From the NCBI GenBank assembly GCA_036835375.1, contig DAITMB010000078.1:1-24056 (forward strand): DNA of 24,056 bases, given 5' to 3'. The translations under genes were made by a program, and so were the position numbers. This document shows, piece by piece, positions 1 to 7,049 of the stretch. Positions within the stretch are counted from its first letter, which is position 1; each line of letters starts with the position of its first letter. The notes under the pieces are model-generated. The model saw only the letters and a list, made by a program, of their open reading frames with translations. It did not search any database and was not told where the DNA came from. This DNA is from JANQTF01 sp036835375. Lineage in GTDB: Bacteria; Bacteroidota; Bacteroidia; J057.

Positions 1-2
1 TT

Positions 3-434
3 GCCTTCAGAGAAAAAGAACTCAACTTCCCCGCGCTCAACGTGTATCGCAAAACGCGGCCTGCTGCCACGGGACGCACAGAAGAAGGCGGAGACCGCGC
101 CCGTACGTATCGCAGTAGAAGCGCAGAGAGCGAGCAGAACCAGTATCGCTATCAGCGTAGGTCAGCTACTACCGAAGCAACCGGTGGTCGCGAACAAAGA
201 AAATCTCTCCGCCGATCAAATAGCGACAAAGTATTTTCTGGTGTCGCTGGAGGAATCGCTGAATACACAGGAATCTCATCGGCATTGATTAGATTTGCCT
301 TCATCTTCAGCATCATCCCGACTACAGGAATGTCCATTTTCCTTTACCTTCTTTTTTCCATCATCTTACCTGCTAATTATGACCGTTTCGAGCGAGTTCC
401 CCCTATCGATGGAGGGGCTAGCAAAACGGCTTAA
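3..434 (+). CDS. PspC-domain membrane protein, 5' end outside the window
   Basis: The reading frame is open from the first bases of the window to a TAA at 432-434, so the true start probably lies upstream; a GTG at 42 is the first possible start inside. The visible N-terminal half is a charged Arg/Glu/Gln-rich linker. It is followed by a PspC-type domain: a basic LRRSNSDKVFSGVAGGIAEY stretch and then a long hydrophobic segment ending IFLYLLFSIILPAN. PspC domains are small membrane-associated modules named after phage shock protein C; in Bacteroidota they often occur in one or two copies in proteins of unknown role. The linker ahead of the domain would fit a second domain upstream, which cannot be seen. 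The end overlaps the proposed start of the next gene (409) by 26 bases, suggesting co-transcription. Domain call is fairly sure; function is not. Confidence 0.72.
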   Translation, partial: AFREKELNFPALNVYRKTRPAATGRTEEGGDRARTYRSRSAESEQNQYRYQRRSATTEATGGREQRKSLRRSNSDKVFSGVAGGIAEYTGISSALIRFAFIFSIIPTTGMSIFLYLLFSIILPANYDRFERVPPIDGGASKTA

Positions 435-1260
435 GCTTCGCTGGGCCCCCCTGCTCATGTTTTTCGTCGCCAGTCTGTTTCTCAGTGCTTGTGGCGAAAA
501 GATGCATGACTGCACCCGCCACGACAAGGAAGGAAATCTCAAGTACACGGTCCCTTGTAATGAAAAGGGGGTGTACATGGGCGAATACCTCGAGTACCAC
601 AAGTCGGGTAAACTCTGGAAAAGATCTTACTATGTCGATGGGATTGAGGAAGACACCAGCCGCCTGTTTTTTTACAAGACAGGCAAGGTGCTCAAAGAGA
701 CTCCCATGAAGGCAGGGAAGGCGCATGGGGAAGTGAGAACCTTTCGCGAAAGCGGAGTACTGGAGCAAGTGGAGACCTATGTAGAAGGTGAGAAGACGGG
801 TTCAGCAAGGAATTTTTACGAAAGCGGAGCCCTTAAAGAGGTGTTTGAATACCAAGCAAATACCCGCACAGGTCCTTACCAATTCTTTTCTCCAGACGGC
901 GAAGTGATTGTAGAAGGAGAATATTACAAAGATGTCAAGTACGGCAAGTGGCGACACTTTGACTATACTGGGCATTTGCTAGCCATTTTCACCTACTACA
1001 ACGACCAAAAACAAGGAGGATTCACGGTGTACAACCCGGAAGGAATGCCCTTTATATCCGGCGACTTCATGCAAAATATCCTTCACGGCAATGTTAATTA
1101 CTATGACCAAGAGGGGAGCATCGTGAAGACCGAAAAGTGGAACAATGGGACCTCCCTCAGCCAGCCCAATGCCAAGCGTTGGGTGGACGGCAAGGCTGTA
1201 TTGCCCCTATCGCCTCGGAGCCAAGTGTTTATCATGCCTGACACAGTTTGGATCAATTAG
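409..1260 (+). CDS. YwqK/MORN_2-repeat lipoprotein
   Basis: The 283-aa protein starts with a basic stretch (KRLKLR), a hydrophobic core and the lipobox LSAC (Cys28), so it should be a lipidated periplasmic or surface protein. The rest is a run of about seven repeats of 20-25 residues of the form G.Y..Y..(S/D)G.L.....Y..G, typical of the MORN_2 / YwqK 'antitoxin component' family; examples are FYESGALKEVFEY, FFSPDGEVIVEGEYY and YNPEGMPFISGDF. These repeats form beta-hairpins, and despite the database name most members have no proven antitoxin role. ATG 409 gives the best signal peptide; ATG 379 (10 residues longer) and ATG 457 are alternatives. No clear ribosome binding site decides between them, as usual in this phylum. 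Only 9 bases separate it from the next gene. Confidence 0.82.
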   Translation: MEGLAKRLKLRWAPLLMFFVASLFLSACGEKMHDCTRHDKEGNLKYTVPCNEKGVYMGEYLEYHKSGKLWKRSYYVDGIEEDTSRLFFYKTGKVLKETPMKAGKAHGEVRTFRESGVLEQVETYVEGEKTGSARNFYESGALKEVFEYQANTRTGPYQFFSPDGEVIVEGEYYKDVKYGKWRHFDYTGHLLAIFTYYNDQKQGGFTVYNPEGMPFISGDFMQNILHGNVNYYDQEGSIVKTEKWNNGTSLSQPNAKRWVDGKAVLPLSPRSQVFIMPDTVWIN

Positions 1261-1269
1261 CCCGCTCGG

Positions 1270-1491
1270 ATGTCGATCTACTACCTCATGAAGGTCAAAG
1301 GGAAGGCAAAAATTCCTGACTACATTCAGCTAAGAGACGAAAATCTCACGTTGATCGGGTATTTTAGGCCCAGCCGGAAGGAGCGATTGGATAAGGTGAT
1401 CCCCAATCCGGTCCACGCCGCGCAACTCCTTTCCCTGATCGAAGAGATGGAGGAATACGGGAAAATGCAAAAAGTCGAAATTCCCTCATGA
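1270..1491 (+). CDS. small conserved-looking protein upstream of FtsE-like ATPase
   Basis: A 73-aa soluble protein rich in charged residues, with no signal peptide or membrane segment. The core reads PDYIQLRDENLTLIGYF, followed by a helical, acidic C-terminal half (LLSLIEEMEEYGKMQKVEI). Its TGA stop overlaps the ATG of the ATPase gene (ATGA at 1488-1491), so the two are very likely translationally coupled. From memory, short proteins of this kind sit beside FtsE-like genes in many Bacteroidota and are sometimes mislabelled as fructose-6-phosphate aldolase; the length here is far too short for that enzyme. No function can be assigned from sequence; a small partner or regulator of the ATPase is a guess from the coupling. 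Confidence 0.75.
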   Translation: MSIYYLMKVKGKAKIPDYIQLRDENLTLIGYFRPSRKERLDKVIPNPVHAAQLLSLIEEMEEYGKMQKVEIPS

Positions 1492-2213
1492 TACAGCCAG
1501 TTCACCCAGTCCTCTCCTTCTCCGATGTATCCCTGCAAATGGGGAACAACCCCCTCTTGACCCTCTCTACCTTTAAAATCCAGCGGGGCGACTTTGTGTA
1601 TCTTGTCGGGAAAACAGGCTCTGGTAAAAGCTCTTTGCTACGTCTCATCTATGCCGACCTATTTCCGCAAGCTGGTGCCATCCGGCTCGGAGAGGACCTT
1701 GTGAGCGCGATTACACGCAAAAACATACCGGATCTTCGGCGAAAACTTGGGATCGTCTTTCAGGACTTTCAATTGCTTCCGGATCGATCGGTTGAGGACA
1801 ACCTCATCTTCGCGCTGAAAGCCACTGGCTGGCGAGATCGCCAAGCCATCAAGGACCGGATCCTTGCCTTGTTTCAGGAGCTAGACCTCGTCGGCAAAGG
1901 GAACCAGCATCCATATCAACTCTCCGGCGGGGAGCAACAGCGCGTCAGCATCGCCCGCGCTTTGATCAACGACCCGGTATTGTTATTGGCAGATGAGCCT
2001 ACCGGAAACCTGGATCCGCAAGCGACCCAAACGGTGATGGCTGCCCTGCGTGCAGTCGCCGATCGCGGTACCGCTGTGCTCATGGCCACGCATGAATACG
2101 GCTTGCTCCGGGACTATCCGGGGCGCGTGCTTTGGTTGAAAGATGCCACCATTCAGGAATTCGCTACTTCTAGTTTGTTTCTGGATGCGTTTGGTGCTGG
2201 TGAAAAAGGATAA
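1488..2213 (+). CDS. ABC transporter ATP-binding protein, FtsE-like
   Basis: This 241-aa protein is a complete ABC nucleotide-binding domain. It has Walker A GKTGSGKS at residues 41-48, a Q-loop VFQDFQLL around Gln92, the signature LSGGEQQR at 145-152, Walker B VLLLADE at 164-170 followed by the D-loop, and the H-loop His202. Length and spacing fit the FtsE/LolD/MacB group, with closest feel to FtsE, which with FtsX gates peptidoglycan hydrolases at the division septum. No ftsX follows; in this phylum the partner is often encoded elsewhere, but LolD-like or other roles remain possible. Start ATG 1488 overlaps the preceding stop. The TAA stop (2211-2213) is followed immediately by the target duplication of an insertion sequence, so the gene is intact but has lost its native downstream context. 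Confidence 0.88.
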   Translation: MIQPVHPVLSFSDVSLQMGNNPLLTLSTFKIQRGDFVYLVGKTGSGKSSLLRLIYADLFPQAGAIRLGEDLVSAITRKNIPDLRRKLGIVFQDFQLLPDRSVEDNLIFALKATGWRDRQAIKDRILALFQELDLVGKGNQHPYQLSGGEQQRVSIARALINDPVLLLADEPTGNLDPQATQTVMAALRAVADRGTAVLMATHEYGLLRDYPGRVLWLKDATIQEFATSSLFLDAFGAGEKG

Positions 2214-2217
2214 TTAG
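2214..2217. repeat. target site duplication TTAG (left copy)
   Basis: TTAG directly before the left inverted repeat is matched by TTAG at 3567-3570 directly after the right one. A 4-bp duplication of the form YTAR is the known target preference of IS701-family elements, and TTAG fits it. Confidence 0.8.
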
Positions 2218-2249
2218 TTCTACTTTAAGGGTATCAAATCACTGATAAT
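2218..2249. repeat. left terminal inverted repeat of the IS701 element
   Basis: TTCTACTTTAAG (2218-2229), then 12 unmatched bases, then CTGATAAT (2242-2249). The complement of 3535-3566 has the same two blocks with exactly the same 12-base spacing. The conserved inner block may be part of the transposase binding site. Confidence 0.82.
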
Positions 2250-2263
2250 GAGCGCTTTGTTTT

Positions 2264-3536
2264 TCACGGTGCTCGATAGTGTCGTTGAATGTCCTTTTGC
2301 CTTTTGTGGTGTCTTCGTTTCATTTTCTCCCACTGCTCGGCGATGGGATTGCCAGAGATCATGTTGACTGCGATCTTAGCGGTGACCATAATTCTAGCGT
2401 CTCTGACGCTCATCAGGGGCACTTCGCTACGATGATCGAGCCTTTCGGCTTCGAGCATGTAGAGGGCCAGGAGGCATATGGCATGGTGATGATGCCATCC
2501 GTTCCACTTTCTGACCTGATAGTCGGAGAGTCCGAGTTCTTGCTTGGCATCCTGAAATCGGCGTTCGATCCAGTATCGCTGCGATTGGCGATAGGCGAGC
2601 TCTTCGATGGGGGTCTGTTCAAGGTCGGTGTTGGCGAGGTAGTATTTGAGGGCAATGGTTCGGCCTTGGGAATCGAAGTCCCTGCGAATGAGGAGGGTTC
2701 TGGCTCTTGGGGCTTGCTCTTGGCCATTCCAGACCCAGCAGGGATGGGCATGGTAATCGGCTTCGAGCCATCCTTTGGTGGTCTTTCGCACCCGTAGTCG
2801 CGTTCAGTCCTGCTCATCGAGGCTTCGGGCGTAGGTATCGACACGGGTGGTCGCTTGGTCGCTTCTGAGGCGGGTGGGTTTGCGCCCTTTGCCAGGGATG
2901 CCTGCTTGCTGGCACCGGCGCTTATTCTGGGTCCAACCCTTGGGCAGGTAGAGGCGTTGATCGACCAGACTGCCCACCCCATCACTGATCAAAGAGGCAT
3001 AGACCCCGACTTGACCGTTATCGACCTCACCCAAATTCCCCAAGTATTGGCGAGCGACCCCGACGGAGTGAGTCCCCGACTTGCGATGGCCCGATTCATC
3101 GAGCAACAAGCCCGTGCTGCGTGAGCGATCACACTGGGACTGATACGATTGGATCATCTTGCTCACGTCGCTGCGGACATGAGCGATCACATCTTCGGCC
3201 GACCAAGGGGAGTCGGTGATAAATTGTTGATAACGAATGTATTCGATCTGTGAAGGGGAAGACTCTTCCATGCGTTCCATATTCGCTTTGCCACGTTCTT
3301 GGGTCAAAAGCCCATAGAGATAGGCTTCTGCAATCTCGCTGCGATCATATCGACCAACGTACCAGTGGTAGATATATCCACTAAAGCGTAGCTTTCGGTT
3401 GCTTGAGTAAGTATAGGTACACTCAGGGTAGTCAAAAAATATTTAGCACATATCCAAATAAAATTGAAAATTCTTGCCCAAGCCTTCTCAAGAGACTCTA
3501 GCCAAGAGCGGTACCAATAATCAGGGAAATACTGAT
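2264..3536 (-). pseudogene. IS701-family transposase, disrupted
   Basis: Read from right to left, the N-terminal region (frame at about 3536-3433, containing FPDYWYRSWLESLEKAW) breaks into a second frame at a T6 run. It continues with YIYHWYVGRYDRSEIAEAYL and the first catalytic block LLLDESGHRKSGTHSVGVAR (Asp present), then LYLPKGWTQNKRRCQQAGIP. This joins directly to GKGRKPTRL, so the middle of the RNase-H-like DDE domain, including the second catalytic Asp, is missing in frame. A TGA at 2804-2806 interrupts QD(W)TRL, probably from TGG. The C-terminal part (to the stop at 2264) keeps YWIERRFQDAKQELG with the catalytic Glu and the typical WHHHHAICLLALYMLEAE. No ATG, GTG or TTG start is evident in the first frame. 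It cannot make an active transposase. Confidence 0.85.
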
Positions 3537-3566
3537 TATCAGCAAAGTACAGGTCTTAAAGTAGAA
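3535..3566. repeat. right terminal inverted repeat of the IS701 element
   Basis: ATTATCAG (3535-3542), 12 bases, CTTAAAGTAGAA (3555-3566). It is the inverted match of 2218-2249 and lies upstream of the transposase, so it should also hold the transposase promoter. Confidence 0.82.
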
Positions 3567-3570
3567 TTAG
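3567..3570. repeat. target site duplication TTAG (right copy)
   Basis: Direct copy of 2214-2217, marking the outer edge of the insertion sequence. Confidence 0.8.
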
Positions 3571-4155
3571 TCTATTGGCAATTGATTACGTGGATCTAGC
3601 TGAATAAAAATGCGCACTTCCCACGACAATTTTTACAGATAAAAGCTAATTTTTGATTCTGAGGCTGATAAGATTCATCATCCATGCGAAGCATTGCTTA
3701 AGTTCTTGGTGAGTCACAGGGCTTTACGGTAGATATCATGCCCACACGGAAAATCTGGGACTTGTATCGATGATTTTTTCGGACAATGGTCTTGTGTCCA
3801 CGCCCAGCTTGTATCGCATATTGGGTATAAGCAGGGTGAAAAACCCGACCCAGCAGTTAATTATTTAATTCTCACCCATTTATCTAAGCCCTTTTAGTTT
3901 TTGTCACGCTGGGTACGAAAATATGTTAGCCTGCAAATAGAATTAGTAAAGTATCATTTCTTTTGCTATAAAGATAGGGGTAATACCAATGAGGGTGAAT
4001 GAAGGAGTAAATATTTTAGCATCTACTCATTCGCCATTTTGATATAAATAGTTTTAAATATTATTTTGGAAAGTCTTTTTTTTTTACTTTCAATCCGTTG
4101 ATCAACCAGCAAAATCTTATCGGCTGTTGAAAAGGATGAGAGTAAATTAAAAATC
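3571..4155. other. AT-rich intergenic stretch, no supportable gene
   Basis: About 585 bases between the insertion sequence and the small-peptide gene. All open frames are short (the longest, on the minus strand at 4023-4211, lies across the start of the peptide gene and resembles nothing). No tRNA, riboswitch or clear terminator was seen, nor a good TTG/TAnnTTTG promoter. The leader of the 4156 gene probably lies in the last 150 bases. Confidence 0.6.
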
Positions 4156-4350
4156 ATGTGTAGGAAAAAAGTTTTGTTTTCGGCATTCTGCTTATGCCTT
4201 ATTGGTTTCACATTCTTGATTTTGTTACCAAAAACTGCCCAATCTGCCCCGGAGCCGGATTGTAAAATATGGTTATGGAATAGATTGACAGGCCCAAGCT
4301 ACGATTGCCCTACGAAAGGTTGCGATTGCTACCTTGATAATACAAATTGA
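4156..4350 (+). CDS. small secreted Cys-rich peptide
   Basis: The 64-aa product has a basic start (MCRKK), a hydrophobic core of about 18 residues and a likely signal peptidase I site after KTAQSA (residue 31). That leaves a mature peptide of about 33 residues with four cysteines (36, 51, 56, 58), the last three in a C-x4-C-x-C cluster, plus a Trp-rich KIWLWN. Length, export signal and Cys-rich tail resemble the NVEALA-type small peptides of Bacteroidota, which also occur next to propeller lipoproteins; the NVEALA motif itself is absent, so membership is not claimed. It lies 119 bases ahead of a DUF4221-like lipoprotein gene in the same direction. It could be a signal peptide-like messenger, a bacteriocin-like product or a cargo of the adjacent export genes; all of these are inference. 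Confidence 0.62.
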   Translation: MCRKKVLFSAFCLCLIGFTFLILLPKTAQSAPEPDCKIWLWNRLTGPSYDCPTKGCDCYLDNTN

Positions 4351-4469
4351 TTGAACCCGGAAGTGGGTCGTTACTTTGCAACAATTCTTTTACAAGATTA
4401 TTATCCTAGTATCTGAATCAGCCCTGAGCTAGATTAGGTACTAGGGTATGTTTTCATTGAATTTTTTTT

Positions 4470-5717
4470 ATGCCGATACGACTGGTTGCGCTTCACTTTT
4501 TACTCATATTGTTATGGTTAGCCATGGGATGTACCCACCAATCGGAAACCAAGGGTTCACTTTGGACATCCGAGACATCGGCTGTGCCTTATGTTGCGTT
4601 ACCGGATGAGGAAGTGTCTCTTCCAAAAGGAAAGTGGGAGCCATCCACAGTTCGTCGCTTCTATGCCCCTGCTGGACTATCTTTTTCAAATAGAGGAAAT
4701 TCTATGCATTCGTTTAATGACAGAGCATGCCTTGTGGTGAATTATGGCCACGTGAATCGTTTTGCGATCTACGATTGGGAAACATCGGAGCTTTTACGAG
4801 ATGTGATTCTCCCGGAGGAAGGTCCTGATGCTATTTTGCGAATATATTCCTTAAGCGTTCAACATCCTGATAGCATCTGGTTACATGGATCCGACTTTTT
4901 TCGAATAAGCCTAACCAATGACAAAGGCAAGGTTAGTCGTCGCATTGACTTGAGTATCACAGGAACAAATCAAATTCAAGCCGCAGCGTACTCGTGGCAA
5001 GGATCTCCGATCCAGGGTGTCGGAGGGAATGTAGTTTTTATTTGGACCCCGGGCAATTATAGCGATGATGACACGCGTTACACGGTAGCAAAAATAGGTC
5101 CCGGGCACAGAGTTGCTGGTCGAATCAGTTCCTTTGACCATCCTCAGGTAGAGGATCTTCCTTTGGCTTTCCCTTCGGATTATTATGACAAGACATGGTT
5201 ATATCCAGATGACGTAATTCCTCGTTGGGACTGGTTTGAAAAAACAGTTTATGTTAGTTTTCCAATCTCCTCTGAAGTAATTCGCTACAGGCTGGGGGAT
5301 ACAATTGCTTGGAGTCGAACAGTCACCAGTCATTTTCTTCCAAAGACCATTTCACCTCTTAGTTCGACTTTTCAACTGGATGCGGCCACAGCTGTTTTAG
5401 AGCGCGGGTATTATGGCAATATCATTCACGACGAATGGAATCACCTTGTGTATCGCTTAGTAATTCATCCCAACACCTCTCATCCGTATCAGGCGGACGG
5501 GACGTACACACAGCCACATGATTTTACCTATTCAGTGCAAGTCATGGATAGTTCACTCCGTCTGCTCGGGGAGTACCCGATCCCCCAAGAGAAATATTCG
5601 CCTACACATGCATTTGCTTCACCACAGGGGTTCTGCCTGCCAGCGACCCACCCCAGAAATCCAGGACTCAGGGAAAATGAATTGGTATATACTTGCTATC
5701 AATGGGTAGCAGAATAG
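4470..5717 (+). CDS. DUF4221-like beta-propeller lipoprotein
   Basis: A 415-aa protein with a hydrophobic signal ending LAMGC (Cys21), a slightly unusual lipobox, so probably a lipoprotein. The body has repeated beta-rich segments. One of these, FAIYDWETSELLRDVILPEEGP followed by LSVQHPDSIWL (residues about 95-135), is the pattern of the DUF4221 / BF3164-like propeller families of Bacteroidota: an 'item on a line of a graph' motif, then EGP, then 'I.D.DSI.L'. The function of this family is unknown; members are thought to sit on the cell surface or in the periplasm. The gene follows the small secreted peptide and precedes the adaptor/RND genes by 104 bases in the same direction, suggesting a shared unit. 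Start ATG 4470 is the first that gives a signal sequence; no ribosome binding site is visible. Confidence 0.72.
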   Translation: MPIRLVALHFLLILLWLAMGCTHQSETKGSLWTSETSAVPYVALPDEEVSLPKGKWEPSTVRRFYAPAGLSFSNRGNSMHSFNDRACLVVNYGHVNRFAIYDWETSELLRDVILPEEGPDAILRIYSLSVQHPDSIWLHGSDFFRISLTNDKGKVSRRIDLSITGTNQIQAAAYSWQGSPIQGVGGNVVFIWTPGNYSDDDTRYTVAKIGPGHRVAGRISSFDHPQVEDLPLAFPSDYYDKTWLYPDDVIPRWDWFEKTVYVSFPISSEVIRYRLGDTIAWSRTVTSHFLPKTISPLSSTFQLDAATAVLERGYYGNIIHDEWNHLVYRLVIHPNTSHPYQADGTYTQPHDFTYSVQVMDSSLRLLGEYPIPQEKYSPTHAFASPQGFCLPATHPRNPGLRENELVYTCYQWVAE

Positions 5718-5821
5718 GCACAAACAGACGTTCTTATTTTGGGGAATTTTACTAGAAGGCTTGTCGCATTTTTTTGGAGGATATTTGATCGTGGATCTCT
5801 ATTTTCTTTCATTTCGAATCA

Positions 5822-6967
5822 ATGAGAACTTTCATACACGGTTTGTTGGCTTTTTCTCATCGAATACTTTGGAAGCCACACTCAGTGACTCTCTTCTCCG
5901 TGGGGCTCAGTTTAAGCATTTTTTGTGGGTGTGAATCGACTACGGTAGAGTCTTCAACCCCTATACAATCGATAACACGAGACGTAATAGCCAGTCCGGT
6001 AGATACGGCAAAGGTACAAGTTCAAGGACTTCTCGAGACCATTAAAGCTCAAGGAGAAGTATTTTTTGCTCGACAAGTGGGGCTGTCATTCGAGGTCGAA
6101 GGATGGCTAATTAGCGAGAGGAGAAAAGATGGGGAATTGGTAAAGGCTGGCGAGCGACTGGCCACCCTAGATACCTTTCGTATTGCGTATCAATTGCAGC
6201 AATCCCGATTAGTGCTTGCAAAATCAGAGCTAGAACGAAGGAGCCAGCGGATTTTGTATGAGGTGGATCAAGACGACAGCGGGGTTGGAATAGTGGATTC
6301 TTTACATCTTCGGACAAAGAATATCGACATTAGGACTGGATATGTTGCTGCAGTGAATGAAGTCGCTTACCTCACAGAACTTGCCAAGCGGCATCACTTG
6401 GTGGCTCCATTTGATGGACAAATCATTGGTATGACATATCAGAAAGGAGAATATATTCCACGTGGCGGTGAGGTGCTACGGCTTATAGACTTGGCTTCAG
6501 CCAGCATACGGTTGGAACTTACGGAGCAAGAGATATCTCAAGTCACCCTAGGTGACCTGGTCTTTGTACATGTGCCAGCTCAAAGAATCGATCTGAAGGG
6601 TGTACTTTCTTCAATTAGGCCAGTTTTGAACGATCAGGGGCTGGCAAGTGTGGAAGTAAGTCTTGCTCAAAAATCGAATAAAATGATGGAAGGAATGTTT
6701 GTTCAAGTACGAATAGAAACGACCTTACATCCAAAGACGCTTACCGTACCGATTGGCGCATTGCTTCAGCGTCAAGGGGACCCTTTTGTATTCGTGTGGG
6801 AATCTCCTGGCAAAGCTTCTTGGAAGACTGTTGCGATTGGACATCGGAATGAACATTGGGTTGAAATCAAGGAGGGGCTTGAGGAGGAAGATTATGTATT
6901 GATTCGTGGCCATGATCACCTTAGTCATCACGCGCCCATATCAGTGCAAGGTAGTCTAGTAGAATGA
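5822..6967 (+). CDS. RND efflux periplasmic adaptor (HlyD/MFP family), lipoprotein
   Basis: A 381-aa membrane fusion protein that should connect an inner-membrane RND pump to an outer-membrane channel. The N-terminal signal ends IFCGC (Cys37), suggesting a lipid anchor. Next come the two halves of a biotinyl-lipoyl domain: LSFEVEGWLI...GELVKAGERLATLD (89-117) and HLVAPFDGQIIGMTYQKGEYIPRGGEVL (192-219). They flank a helical hairpin (about 118-190). A beta-barrel domain follows (SIRLELTEQEISQVTLGD, 228-300), then a membrane-proximal domain beginning TLTVPIGALLQ (306 on). The order and length are normal for the family. The gene precedes two RND permease genes by 82 bases and is the only adaptor seen, so it presumably serves both. 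Confidence 0.88.
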   Translation: MRTFIHGLLAFSHRILWKPHSVTLFSVGLSLSIFCGCESTTVESSTPIQSITRDVIASPVDTAKVQVQGLLETIKAQGEVFFARQVGLSFEVEGWLISERRKDGELVKAGERLATLDTFRIAYQLQQSRLVLAKSELERRSQRILYEVDQDDSGVGIVDSLHLRTKNIDIRTGYVAAVNEVAYLTELAKRHHLVAPFDGQIIGMTYQKGEYIPRGGEVLRLIDLASASIRLELTEQEISQVTLGDLVFVHVPAQRIDLKGVLSSIRPVLNDQGLASVEVSLAQKSNKMMEGMFVQVRIETTLHPKTLTVPIGALLQRQGDPFVFVWESPGKASWKTVAIGHRNEHWVEIKEGLEEEDYVLIRGHDHLSHHAPISVQGSLVE

Positions 6968-7049
6968 TGAGATTCCCTGATGAGAGAGCGGCCTCAAAAG
7001 GGCAATCACTGAGCAAGATGAGATAGTTATTGACGATGGATTATCCGTG

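Larger units (their letters stand above)
2218..3566 (-). mobile_element. IS701-family insertion sequence, degenerate, 1349 bp
   Basis: The element is bounded by inverted ends (TTCTACTTTAAG at 2218-2229 and its complement at 3555-3566, with a second matched block CTGATAAT at identical spacing) and by a TTAG duplication on each side. It contains one transposase gene on the minus strand, which is broken. Ends and duplication look fresh compared with the coding part, so the element might still be moved by a transposase supplied elsewhere in the genome (inference). It sits between the FtsE-like gene and an AT-rich spacer; the pre-insertion sequence would have been TAA followed by TTAGTCTATTGG. Confidence 0.88.

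Noticed and set aside
2279..2797. 172-aa open frame on the plus strand
   Set aside because: It lies exactly opposite the C-terminal half of the transposase and has no recognisable motif; the minus-strand frame has clear family motifs.
2413..2985. 190-aa open frame on the minus strand within the insertion sequence
   Set aside because: Low-complexity Ser/Pro/Lys text typical of a shifted frame of the transposase gene.
3757..3865. Short plus-strand frame (about 32 codons) in the spacer after the insertion sequence
   Set aside because: No motif, no signal sequence, no supporting promoter; indistinguishable from chance.
3938..3955. TAGAATTAGT repeats the junction of the right IS end and its target duplication
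   Set aside because: Only 10 bases match, in AT-rich DNA, with no further similarity to the inverted repeat; likely chance.
4023..4211. 62-aa open frame on the minus strand
   Set aside because: AT-rich Lys/Ile text that runs antisense into the start of the small-peptide gene; no signal or motif.
4156..5717. Toxin-antitoxin reading of the YwqK-type name and the small peptide
   Set aside because: YwqK-family proteins are lipoproteins with MORN-like repeats, far from the peptide and without a toxin partner; the name is historical.
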